From Mariannaea sp. PMI_226 (taxonomy: Eukaryota; Ascomycota; Sordariomycetes; Hypocreales; Nectriaceae), in the NCBI GenBank assembly GCA_024336345.1, contig JANFOG010000006.1, positions 1,178,001-1,242,000 of the forward strand: 64,000 bases of DNA, given 5' to 3'. The stretch's first letter is position 1. Every line of letters starts with the position of its first letter. This document shows, piece by piece, positions 23,918-35,258 of this stretch. The translations under genes and the position numbers were made by a program. The notes beneath the pieces were generated by a model. The model made no database searches and was not told where the DNA came from. It was given only the letters and a program-made list of their open reading frames with translations.

Positions 23918-25220
23918 AAAGCTATAGAGTTTAACGGAGCTTACCATATTTCCATCATGTAGATTTAGCCAGTTTTCATGATTGTAGGTGCGCAATCGCC
24001 ACCTCGCTTGTTGACCGACCACAGCCTCATGACCACCATTTTCCTCCAGCTACTAGGTCAATATTGGAGTGAAGTTGGAATAAGATTCCAGCTAGCTGAC
24101 TAAGAGGACACGAGCGTTCTTCAGCATCTCACGTTAAACGCACACACAAAAAAGAAAAAAAGAGTTGGAGTTAGGTTCTTTATGTCATCGTCTGAGCAAT
24201 AATTGCATCCGTGTCAAAACCAATGAAGAGAGCAATAAAAAAAACAATTACCATCTCAGCGCGGCTACTCTTGCACAATCTCCGTCGACCTACAGCAAGC
24301 TAAGCATGTTCTCCGGTATTTTGCAGCCACTCAATGCACTTGGATGTGGGGAAGTTGCCCCTTGCAGAGTATTGGATGTCACCGTGTGCCACAACTATCC
24401 TCCTGACTACCACTTTTACGCTTCCGCCGGCGGCTATCAGTCAAAAATAGAAACCCACTGCTAGCCAATCACTTGAAGGCTCAGCCCGCCAGTTGTGAGG
24501 AAATGATGGATACGCGTACGTCCTAATTATCGGCAGATTCTGTAGCGTTAGGTGGGCTGTGTGAAGCCAGATGAGTTGCTATCGCTACCAACAATTTTTC
24601 TTTTCTGCCTTGGGGCCATGAATGAGACCCGGAGGCTTTTACTTGACGTGCATACGTGGCTTAATACGTGACGGTCATCCTTACCAGATGCTGGACTCAA
24701 AAATGCCCGAATTGCTCGAAAATTGAAAGATTAGCGATCCAACAGCATAAATCCTCAGAAGGAGGAGGCTTGGTATGGGGCCCAAGCAGCCGGATTGGTT
24801 GACCAGTTTACCCGCTGGCGCTTAACCAGGGCGAATTACCCAAGTTTGTCATTCCCATGTAACAATATCCCAATCAAGTCATGTTTCGAACTAGGAGAGT
24901 GGTACTACCAACATGCATACGGAACTTATGCTAACAATCGCACACTGATTCTTCAAGAGAATCTGTTTGTGCTACTCCTTGATCGTTGTTGGTCCATCAC
25001 GATGCGGTCAGAGTTCCATAGGCCTGGTCCTTGGATGTGGGCTGGCCCCGATCCGGGACTTTAGATCTTTCAAGGAGAATGCCATATCCCAACCCCGGGT
25101 TTAGACTAATATCCTGACTTAAGATATATGACTGCTTTCCGCGCTCCTTTCTTTTTCTAATGAGGACCTTTTTCGCTCGTTGTTTAATTCTAATACCTTC
25201 CCCATGTATTTGCCGGTCAG

Positions 25221-28200
25221 ATGAGATCTATCTGGGATAACGTCGCCCTGAGGGTGTACGAGAATGATACTGCTCAAGAGATTTCAGCTTATGGCACTCC
25301 ACGGGTTGGTCCCGAAGAGCCGGCTCCAGAAAATGAATCGGCCAATGTGAAGAAAGCGGTCACAAAAACGAACCCGGCTTCAGATACAACGGCCCCGATA
25401 AGTCCTGAGGTTGATTCCTCGACAACCGCTACAGCCATCGACTATGAAATGCACTCGAAAGACGGATGGAAACCGCTTTCACTATCGGTACCAGTTCTCG
25501 TGACTCTCACTGCATTTACACTTCTCATCGCCGCAAGCATCGAGACAATCGCTCAACGAAGCAAAGCCCAGGGTGGCCTCGCCTTGTCCCCATCACTTGA
25601 CGAGATGCCCCGATATGCCTGGCTTGCTTACTTATATGTACCTAATATTGTCGCTGTGATTTACAGCACATTATGGAGCTGGGTTGACCTGGATGCCAAG
25701 AGAATGCAGCCTTGGTTCGAGCTATCTAAGCCCCAAGGCGCAACGGCAAAAGATTCAATTTTCCTAGATTATCCCTACGACTTTGTGGCCTTTGTGCCCT
25801 TCCGGGCTGCGAGAAGGAAGTAAGTCGATAGCAAGAGAAGAGAATGAAGACTGGCGCGGACTGACTTCTCAATAGGCATTGGCCTGTCTTCTTTTCTGGG
25901 ACTGCGATGGTTATCGTGTTCTGGCTTATTACTCCACTTCAGAGTGCTATACTTGGTACGGACTCTGTTGTCCAGAAAGTAGATGCGCAAGTTGGAGTGA
26001 GATCAGAATTGCAAGCGTTGCAACAACAGGAGACTCTTCTCAACACCGAAATCTTGAACACCGGATACGCAATCGGATGGCTTGACCAGCCCTACCCTCC
26101 TTTCACGACATCCAGCTACGCACTACTGCCATTCTACTTGGAGGATACCTCAGTTCCGGCTATGGTGCAATCGAACTGGACGGCTAATACAACAAAACTG
26201 TCGACAGAGCTGAGTTGCTGGCCAGCGGATGTGGTACCCAAGAGTCCCAAAAATACATCTACTTCTTTCTACTTTCTCAATGGTCAGGGATGCAACGCTA
26301 CCATTGGCTTCAATCAGTGGGCAAATTATACAATGTTATACATTGGGTACTATGGTAGCCCATATTCAGATTTCTGGCTTGGCGGACCCAAATGCGTTGA
26401 AACTGCCAACTCAACACACCAGTTTCTGGCCATATGGGCGAAGCCAGGCCCATTCTCTGCTGAGAACGTTACCGATATTGGAACGCCACAATTTAACATC
26501 ACGGCCATCTATTGCCAACCAAGATATTACAAACAGCAGGTTCTTGCGACAGTGGAATCAAGCACCCTCAAACCTGTCAATTCCTCGATTCGACCAGTGG
26601 GACCTATCGAACCCCTGACTGAGCAGGAATTCAATTCCACCGCATTTGAGTTTCTTTTAGGAAATGGAATAACAGATGTTATAACGAAACGTGACTACCC
26701 ATTTATTTCCGTTGTTGAGCAGCAACCACGACTTAACGACACTGGTATCGATCGACCAGCATCCAACATGGTCGGGTATGCCCTAGCGGGACGAGATTTA
26801 CCTGTTACGGCCTACTCTGACCCCAAGACCCTCGCAAAGGTCTACGGCGACGCTCATCGCCATTTGTTCTCTGTTGCAATCAATCAATTGCTCATAAACA
26901 ACACCGAAACTTCGGAGCCCACGGGCTCAGCAGAGTTCTATCTTTACGGCGTGGTTGTAAGTCGAGTCTTCGCAACCATAGTTGAAAGTCTGCTTGGTGT
27001 GATAGCTTGTTTTACTTTATTGCTTATGTGGTTGTCTCGTAATTCTTGGAGTAATTTACCGCACAATCCATCTTCTCTAAGGAGATACATCGACATTACT
27101 AGAGACAGTCCAGAAATTCTTCGCCAATTCCGAGGGTCAGACACTGCAGATGAGAAGACCTTGATAAAGGAATCTGAGAAAGGCAACTACAAACTCCTCT
27201 ATGATACTTCTTCAAACAGTGTTCGGGTCACTCTCGATAACGCTCAACCAAACACACTTGAATCCCCACAACGGAAGCAAGATAGCCAGAGAGGATTCTA
27301 CGATCCCGTACAGCCTTGGATTTTGAAGAGACGGACTGGTACACTTCTCGTGATAGCTTTGATTGCCGCGATTACCATACTATCTTACTTTAAACAGCAA
27401 GAATCGAAGCTGAATGGTTTGCAGACCGCATATTTTTATTCTTATACATGAGGACTGATAGCTTTCTAGGACTGAAACGGCCATCAAACAACTTCGAGGT
27501 CTTGCAACTTCTGGAGAACTACATCCCGACAATATTCGCGACACTGATTGAACCGCTATGGATTCTCCTGAATAGAACTATCTGTGTTTTGCAACCTTTT
27601 AAAGAGCTCTGGGAGGGGAAGGCAAGATCAGATGTCTCAATAGACGCCACGTACACTTCTATTCCCCCTCAGCTTGTTTTATGGAGGGCTATCAAATCTC
27701 GCCACTTGACTCTCGTGACGCTTTGCACGGTGGCTCTCTTAGCGAATGTTCTTTCAGTTGGTCTAAGTTCGGTTTTTAACGAAGCTCCGACAGTGGCTGT
27801 CTATACGGAGACGCTCCAACCAGCATTTGCACCGCAATTTGACAACAGTTCCGTCTACAATTTCGAGAGCTATATGGTCCAGAATATTATCACGACCGCT
27901 GGCTATCGAGATCACTATTATGTCGCCTTGGCCAACATATCATCTGGGACAACTCTCCCCCCATGGGTATCCAAAGACTTTTTCTTTCATCGGTATGACT
28001 TGCCGCAAATTGATCAAAAGAAGGGGGATATCTACAAATTACAAACCAGAGGATTTGGGGTCAGTGCAAACTGCACACCAATTCCATCCTATAAATGGCC
28101 TGCCAACTTGACTGTTCCTGAGACGGATGAGAAAAGCGGCAAATGTGCAGATCTCGTTGACACAGCGATTGTGAATATGAGAGAAAACCACTTCGACCGC

Positions 28201-29145
28201 TCAACAGGGGTTTCTGCAATCGAATACATCGCAACGTTGACCTCAGGCGGCGCACCTCAACCTTGCGATCTTCCTCTGACGTTGGGATGGGGTAGAACGA
28301 CGATTGCGACTCAGATGAATGGCTCAATTTTCGGAGGATTCGTTGTGTGCCGCCCCTATTTCCAGACGGCTATGTTCAATGTCACGGTCGATATTTCTGG
28401 ACATATTCTTGAGTATAATCAAACAAGCGACATGAAATCAGCGTTGGACTATCCTGAGTCAAAAACGCATACTGATATCCTGTTCGAACAAGCAAATCAC
28501 CAATGGCGAAGCTTCAACAACCACTGGCATAATAACACACTCTCAAATGACTGGATGAATCATTTTATTATGCTTCTTACAGGATCAAGAGCATCTCTGG
28601 ATCCGAGCGGGCCTCCTCCGGAACCGAAAGACATGCTACCAATGGTGGAATACTTGTACGGTCAGCTTTTTGTGATACTCCTAAGTCTGAACGAACATAT
28701 CTTTGTCAAGCCCGACACCAGCAACGTCACGACGGCAACTAGGCATACCCAAGAAGTCAGAATTTTCATGGAGAATGCGTCGCTCTACATCAGTATTGCT
28801 GTTCTTGGCTTGAACATAATTGTTGCACTGGGTTTCTATTTCCGTTCCGTTGCATTCGTCTTACCACGGATGCCCACCACCTTAGGGTCCATCCTGGCAT
28901 ACATTGCTCCGAGTCGACTGGCGAGTTCGAAATTGAAACAATTACCTGGCCAAGACAGCCGGACATTTAGTTTTGGGCGTTATGTTGGGCTGGACGGGAG
29001 ATCATACATTGGCGTGGAACTGGATCCTTACGTAGTTCCAGTTGATCCGTCCATGCGAAAGTATAAGTCTGGATTGGTTGCTTGGATTGGTAGCCTGTTC
29101 AGAAAACGAGAGAAATACATGGCTAAAAATGAAACGTGGTTGTGA
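25221..29145 (+). CDS. DUF3433 double-domain membrane protein
   Basis: Exons 25221-25819, 25876-27416 and 27470-29145 encode 1271 residues. The protein belongs to the fungal DUF3433 family, whose function is unknown. Hydrophobic segments flank two large Asn-glycosylatable loops. One half is LSLSVPVLVTLTAFTLLIAA, YAWLAYLYVPNIVAVIY, WPVFFSGTAMVIVFWLITP and VFATIVESLLGVIACFTLLLMWL. The second half is GTLLVIALIAAITILSYF, HLTLVTLCTVALLANVLS and LYISIAVLGLNIIVALGFYF. Each half repeats the TM pair - loop - TM plan typical of the family. Two large ORFs overlap by ATGA at 27448-27451. They belong to one gene: a 53-nt intron (GTTTGC donor, TTTCTAG acceptor) joins ESKLNG to LKRPSNNFEV in frame. The loops carry many NxS/T sites, so they probably face the secretory lumen or cell exterior. 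Confidence 0.85.
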
Positions 29146-29497
29146 ACCAAAGAGTTCAGGGATAACGAATTTATGATTTGATTGCTATAACGCGCACATC
29201 ACGATAGGAATAATATGTCAAACCTTGAAGTCTATAGATGTTCTCCTGTATTCACAGAAGGGTCATTGCGTTATCAAAAGAGAGATCTCATGGTGAAACC
29301 AAGTAAACTTTGAAAACATAGTAATGTTGGTATTGTGACAGATATTTTGAAATGAAGATAATATATATACAGTCCAGTGAATGATCGAAAGCTGATATCC
29401 AAAACCGTTGTTAAAAACCCCGTGTACAAAGTTACATATTCCGTCCTAGCCGGCCAAGGTGGCATCCCATCTAAAGTTTCTTCACACACTTGTTGAT
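29146..29497. other. Convergent 3' region DUF3433 / AA11
   Basis: A 352-bp AT-rich segment between two converging stop codons. It must hold both 3' UTRs and polyadenylation signals; no ORF or repeat of note. Confidence 0.6.
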
Positions 29498-30634
29498 TTA
29501 CAATCGCTTGCGGATAGCACGACGCATGTTGACCGTGGCCCTCTTGGCTGAGAGAGTGAGGTCGTTGGAAAGGCCTGGTGTGCAGGAAACGCCAGTGGCG
29601 AGCTTCTCGGTTTGAGACCACGTACCGCTCGCACAGCGCTGGAACGAAGAGCCGTCAATACAGTTCCACTCGCCTTCATTGGAGCAAGCACTTCCAGCGG
29701 ACTTGCCAGAGCCAGAGTTGTCACCGCTGCCGGAGCTAGGGACAGAGGTGGCAACAGGAGCAGAAGTGGCTACAGCCGTAGTAGCAACAACAGGAGCCGC
29801 CGTAGTGGCAGGCGGGTTGTTTGAGACAGTGATGAAGACGCCCCCAGGAGCAGTTGCGGAGGGAGCGCTCTCATTAGGAGCGGCAGTGGTGGGAACCGCA
29901 ACTGCTGTGGTCGGAGCACCGTTGTTGCCTCCACTGCCGCCACCAGTAGCAAGCGCACAGGCAGGATCAGTCGGAGTAAACCAGGCCTCAGTGTTACCGT
30001 TGAACTTGTCTACATCACTGCCAGGGTTGGGGAAGACAACATCTTTATCAGCATCTATGATGCAAGAATTGATGTTGGCCACGAAGATATCAGGAAGATT
30101 ATCAAGAGCATTGGAAGAGCCGCCTGAGCCAGTGACAGTAAGAGGGGCACAGTTCATGTACATCTCACGGTTACCGACCTTGTTGAACCAGCTCCATGCG
30201 AGGGTGTAGTTTCCAGCAGCCAAGTCCTTGGGGATGGTATAGTCATAGGTATAAGGATCGACGGCGTTAGCGTCATTGCCCATGTTGCCAGCCTGATCCT
30301 TGGCAGGGCAACCGCCTTCGATAGACTTGATAACCTTGAACTTGGAGTTCTTGTTGGGCTGTAGGTCGGTGGTAATAGAAATTTGGCAGGATCCGCCACC
30401 ATGGACAGCGGTACCCTTGAATGAAAGCTTTTGAGTGCTTCCCTGGGCATAGACATTGCTGGCACCCTGGGCATCAAATGCATCTGCTCGCATCTTGCAA
30501 GGATAGTTTGAGCCATCAGCGAGTAAGGGTGAGTTGTCGAGATCGGACAAGCCGTAAGGGACGGGGTTTGTCATGAGCATATGAGCACTGGCGGCGGAAG
30601 CCAGGCCGGTAATTGTGAAGAGCTTCGCAAACAT
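29498..30634 (-). CDS. AA11-family lytic polysaccharide monooxygenase with C-terminal Cys-rich module
   Basis: Single-exon gene for 378 residues. AA11 enzymes are secreted copper monooxygenases that cleave crystalline chitin oxidatively. A 17-residue signal peptide ends at SAASA. Cleavage exposes His18 (HMLMTNPVPYG), the N-terminal copper ligand of the histidine brace; His78 (AVHGGGSC) is the likely second. The core matches AA11 (NSPLLADGSNYPCKMR, SIEGGCPAKDQAGN, YTYDYTIPKDLAAGNYTLAWSW, VGNREMYMNCAPLTV). A Ser/Thr/Ala/Pro linker (about residues 235-315) leads to a compact four-Cys C-terminal region (CSNEGEWNCIDGSSFQRCASG...VSC), resembling the X278 module attached to some AA11 and GH18 proteins; that name is from memory. 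The extreme tail is basic (NMRRAIRKRL). No intron is needed. A TATATAAG element sits about 310 bp upstream. Confidence 0.9.
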   Translation of the reverse strand: MFAKLFTITGLASAASAHMLMTNPVPYGLSDLDNSPLLADGSNYPCKMRADAFDAQGASNVYAQGSTQKLSFKGTAVHGGGSCQISITTDLQPNKNSKFKVIKSIEGGCPAKDQAGNMGNDANAVDPYTYDYTIPKDLAAGNYTLAWSWFNKVGNREMYMNCAPLTVTGSGGSSNALDNLPDIFVANINSCIIDADKDVVFPNPGSDVDKFNGNTEAWFTPTDPACALATGGGSGGNNGAPTTAVAVPTTAAPNESAPSATAPGGVFITVSNNPPATTAAPVVATTAVATSAPVATSVPSSGSGDNSGSGKSAGSACSNEGEWNCIDGSSFQRCASGTWSQTEKLATGVSCTPGLSNDLTLSAKRATVNMRRAIRKRL

Positions 30635-33600
30635 TTTGAAGGAGGTGGTGTTCTAAACGTTCCGGACGATAGATTTCAAGTCTTTAAAGAGTGAGATTGT
30701 CGTCAAGACGGAATCGATCGAGTATTGAATCGATGAGATGGTATTCAAAAATGAGGGATGTACTGCTCCAGGCAATACTGTGATTGTTGTAAATGAAGTT
30801 AAGGACTAGCCTATCACAAGAAAAGAAGAAAAAGAAGAAGAAGGAATGAAGTGTCTTGGCGACGATCTCACCGAAAGGATTGACTGTAGACTTGAGGCCT
30901 GAAGAAACAAAAAGAGTGTTTGGAGGTGGTGACCGACCCGGTCTTATATATGGATTAGAGCCCATGACAACGGACTGGCAGTCGCATGCTCACAGAGAGG
31001 TAGGGCTGCGTCTTGCCAAGGCACCAAGGAGAAGCCCGAAGAGAAAGCTGCAGGAACGCACTGTTAGGGGTTACTATTCCGATCCAGGTTCACTTCGTCC
31101 GCATATTAGCAAGGGGGAGAGTCAAGCCGTGAGGATCCCCGGCCAGTCAGGCTGGAGGATCACCCTCAGACAAAGACGTTTCGAAGCATGGCGGGAAAGC
31201 TAGGGGCATGGGAAGAAAGGGGAACGCGAGGTAGAGGACCGATGATAGGTCGAGCGAGTTGTTTCAAGGCGGATCTTGTCACCAGTAGTTTGCGTGGGCG
31301 GGCTTGGTTCAACGAAGCTCGAGTTCAGACTTCCGTTTGACCCCCTTCCCTAAAGAGAGTAGGTCCAAAGCGCCGCCCCCGGCCTGGAGATGCCGAGACG
31401 GAGGGCATGACCGTCTTGGAAGGATATGCAGGCTGGGTTTGACCAGGTACAGTAAAACGGAGTGTCATGCAGAGCTGAGATCACTGGCTCACCCGCTTTA
31501 AGTCCATGGGTGTTTGGTGTTTCACTGACAGTTGATTCGCTCTCTTGTCCAGTCAAACAGTCAGACCATGCGCTCTAGCGTAGGCCGCCAGCTGTGGCAA
31601 AGAGCTGAGCGCCAGGTTTTGGAGAGAGGCGGTGTTCTTGGGTATGCGTTGGACTTTGGACGTAGTTGCATGGTACGTACTCGGTAGTACGAACGTTTGC
31701 GTCTCTGACCGGGGGAGCGACCGCCAATCAGGCCCGACTGACCCGTGTGCATGGAACCGGAGCATAGAGAACGGGGGTCGGGGGGTGAGGGCAACGCCAC
31801 AGGCCCTTCATGCTTGTAATGTCCAAGCACACATATCTCCGAAATTCAGGTACATGGCCGACCAGCGGATATTGGGCTGCCATCTGCATAGTACTGTAAG
31901 TTTCCCTGAGCAAAGCAGTTGTTTATTTTGTCGGATTATGACCTGATTAAGCCCGGTTGATGCACTACCTCGTAGAATCAGATGTTTACCCTCGAAACCC
32001 AGGGGAATTGTTTAAACCGAAACAGATGGGTACACGCTATGTAGTAAGCCGGCTTAGTTGTCCCCGCAAGAAAGTTCGACTCACGTCAATGGACAAGGGG
32101 TCCATGACAGCGGGGCTGGAGCATCAGGGGCCGGACGACCAGGGGTCAACAACTCATGAACAGGGGAGCCAAGGGGGTGAGTCTGCCCTTTGTCCTAGAC
32201 AGAATGGGGCGGTCGATCAACTCGATGCGGCATAGTACAAGAAAACTCGGGCACCAGTCGTTCTTTGAGTTGATGCCAAGGCTCAAACTTCCGTTGATGA
32301 TGAGACGGCACTCCATGACCAAAGAAGAAAGGCGTTTTGGTCCGAACCGTGCTGACTATCGTTTGCACGAATGATATTCACTTATGGACTGCCGTACTGT
32401 CACGGAATCTGATTCAATTGTCAAGATGTCATTTGGACGTGCTATGCTTCTTTTTTTCTCAGTCCCTTCGCATCAATTTTTGGCCACAGTTTGAGACCGA
32501 ATGCGGCTCAGTGCGGACAGGGGCCAATTTCTGTCTCCAGTGTCACGGCCCTCAATTATGGTAGCAGCGTCGGCGTTCAGGATGCGTATCCTGGTGGATC
32601 GCCCTTTTGGCCAGGGCCCTAGAGATCTCGGGGAAGTCTGCGACGGGATTCAACTCCGTACTCATCCAACGTTGTATATGCGAAGTAAACTACCTTACCA
32701 TAATTTGACGTGGCGACATGGGATGACCGATATTGAATGAATGCTCCGGCGATACTGTGGAACAACTAACCAACTTACGTAGTAATTGTTTTCCAAACAT
32801 GGCCGGGATCTACCGCTGTCGCCTGATAAACACTTTATGAAGTCCTCTACATAGTATCCCTGAGTGAATTATCGTGGTAGAAGTCAGTTAGTGAAACTGG
32901 GCCAGTTTCAGCGCGTGCATTTTTTGCTTTGGTCTTGCTCCTCTCCGAGATTGATTGTTTGTATGCAATGTAATACTATGTACTTTGTAGCGCAGGTCAG
33001 CCATATACTTTAAACACATGTATGGGGGCCGTTTTCACATGAATACGATCAATCGCTTGGCAAGCGGCCATGGCCGTCGTCATGACGCTGGCGAAGGCGG
33101 CAGTATCGCAGGTTTGAGTGGCTGATGTTGGGGAAGCTTGACAGACGGTTCGTGTCCGTCATGGAGTTTGCACCAAAGCAGGTAGTTACTGTCTCGTCCT
33201 GTACGAAAAAATAAACACACCCCTCTTCTGTCATTTTGAGGCTAAATCGAGGTGAGCTGCCTGTAAGTAAGTAAGTTAACCGCCTGGAAGAATTGTCGCT
33301 ATCCACGTACGGAGTAGCTGTGCGAGCTTGTTGCTGGTTTCGCCCAAAACATTGGACGACGTGGCAGGTGTGCCATCCAGTGGGCATCTGACCGCCAATT
33401 GTTGTAAAGAAAATCCATATTGGGGTCGGCTCAATGTACCGGGTTGGGCGAAGCTACCCAGCTCTGTGGCCACATTTAGGTAAGATGGTCAAGTACTGCA
33501 GCTACCTGAAGTACCTCTTAGAAGCCAAGCTATCTATCTTAGTGTAACGGTCAACAGGACAAGGGGCCAAGTTTCAGCCACTCCCAGCTGTCCGTTTCTC

Positions 33601-35258
33601 TCAGAGCTAATGCGGCCACTCACGGCGGCCCATCAACAGGGCCCAATTGATTCTTTTTTTCTAGGTCCGATTTTGGGAGACCTCGCAGGTCTCGCATTAT
33701 TGACCTACCCTGTGATCCCAGCTCCTCTATGCCATTGTTCGCCCTGTGAGCAACCGTGCCGAATTGCGTCAATCCAGCGATGACAATGCCCAAGCCATAC
33801 ATGCGAGCGCTAATGAAAACCAGTTCTGGCCATTCAAAATTCGGCTCAGGCATTTTTGGTTCACTGCATATACCGTACGAGTGGAGGATTCCGTCTCACA
33901 GACAATGGCTTGTTTCTCTTATGCCATCTGTTTTCTATACAACACCAATCAGTGAAGCCGCCTCATCACCAAGCTTTCTGTGAAGAACTTATTTCAGCGC
34001 GCCAAGCTCGGGAATTTCGGCAGGGAGATGCAGATGTCAGCGCTTTGACGAGCCAGAAGAGCTCCCGTATCCGATGTTGATCTTGGCCGAGACTGGGAGA
34101 CTAGATGACGGGCCGATGCTGAGATTCTAGCACTCCTTATCCAGGTATGGGATATATCAAGCAGTGTTATTCCGTGCGTGACAGGTAAGTCAGCCATCTA
34201 TCGTGTACTGCTAGTTCTCCAGAACGGACTGGAGAGTAATCAATGACCCGGGAGGGACCAGCCTTTCAGTCCAGGTTTGGTGGAGACGACTACGGACATT
34301 CTCTGTCGTACAAAGATGGACCCAAGAGTCCAGACCCGTTTACCTTCCATTTCCTATCTAAGACAAACGAATAACAACCCTGGGCGCCTATGAGTGCTTT
34401 GTAAAGCAAGGAGCCCGAAAAGCATGAAACTTCATCCCCCACCTGAAACTCATGTTGTGTTGACCATCTGAGGTGTGCCTGGTGTTGTTTATATTACTTA
34501 GTACCTATAGCACGCTAATGAAAAAAAAAAACCTTTTATTAGCTGCCCAAGTAATTTATGTGCTCCCAACTAATTATACTTTTGTTTGGGATTAACAACG
34601 ACTTTGACGTGATATAGAAGGGTCTGTGAGCAAACTTGTTCAGTGCTTCCGGGTAAATCCACCGTAACGTACATGTCATCGCAACGTGACATGCACGTCG
34701 GTGGCAATGCCAAGTTCTGTCAGCAATTATTGAACGACGGCCGGCCGTTTATTTTAAGCAAAGGGAGACCACGCCGGCATCGTGTCTTCTACATTGGCTG
34801 GATTTACGACCTGAAGTTGACATGGTGGAGGTGGTGAATGAATACTCAACCAACACTCAGCCACTTCCCCTCAACTGGCTACTTGTTTTCAAAAACAACA
34901 AGACAGGTAAACATCTCACTAGTATCTCCAGTTGATGATTTAGACAGACGCCCCGATCCGAATTCGGATCTGATGTCTTATTTAGGGAAGGGCCTAGTTA
35001 TTAGACAACTTTATCGACCAACAACACGCACGACTGAATCTGCTGTTGGGCGCTTGCACTGATAACGTGACTTTTATTCGCGACATCTGATTTCTTAATA
35101 TCCCCGGCTGCATACCAGTTACCAGTCTGTCGGTACCGTCAGTTTCCAAATTTGTTCACCGCCAGCTCACACTGCTTCAAATTTCTCTGCGGCCGTATCT
35201 GCCGCCTGTCAACAAGCAGAAGCTGGCGCTTAGCAACCGATACGAATCAGACGGAAGT
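30635..35258. other. Long intergenic region, no gene supported
   Basis: A 4.6-kb stretch between the AA11 promoter and the cyclotransferase gene. The first about 350 bp contain a GAAGAA-type purine tract (30823-30845) and the TATA-like element. ORFs through 31-35 kb (none over 120 codons) show no domain and cannot be joined by convincing introns. A TACGGAGTA motif lies at 33308-33316. Base composition is not strikingly AT-rich, so it does not look like repeat DNA mutated by RIP. Confidence 0.45.
30943..30952 (-). promoter_or_regulatory. TATA-like element upstream of the AA11 gene
   Basis: On the minus strand the sequence reads CATATATAAG. It lies about 310 bp before the ATG, which would imply a 5' leader of roughly 280 nt. 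The distance is long but possible for an inducible secreted-enzyme gene. No experimental support. Confidence 0.4.

Larger units (their letters stand above)
22772..25220. other. Intergenic: KNR4 3' side and upstream of the DUF3433 gene
   Basis: No gene is supported in 2.4 kb. It contains an 18-A run at 23490-23507 and a 14-T run at 23904-23917. ORFs of 60-120 codons show no domain. The sequence immediately before the DUF3433 start (25195-25220) resembles a 3' splice site (pyrimidines, then GTCAG directly before ATG), so a 5' non-coding or short coding exon upstream is possible. Confidence 0.5.

Noticed and set aside
27448..27451. Frameshift or two-gene operon at the DUF3433 ORF overlap
   Set aside because: A normal 53-nt intron joins the two parts in frame and gives the full two-domain family architecture.
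31304..32740. Chain of small plus-strand ORFs in the 31-33 kb gap
   Set aside because: No domain similarity, no consistent phases between donor/acceptor sites, and composition like non-coding DNA.
33620..33853. 77-codon minus-strand ORF (FISARMYGLGIVIAGLTQFG)
   Set aside because: Looks slightly like a membrane segment, but there is no family match I recognise, no introns and no neighbours that would support a gene.
16833..35258. RIP-mutated transposon remnants in the large gaps
   Set aside because: No AT-rich blocks, no terminal repeats and no transposase or reverse-transcriptase-like fragments were seen.
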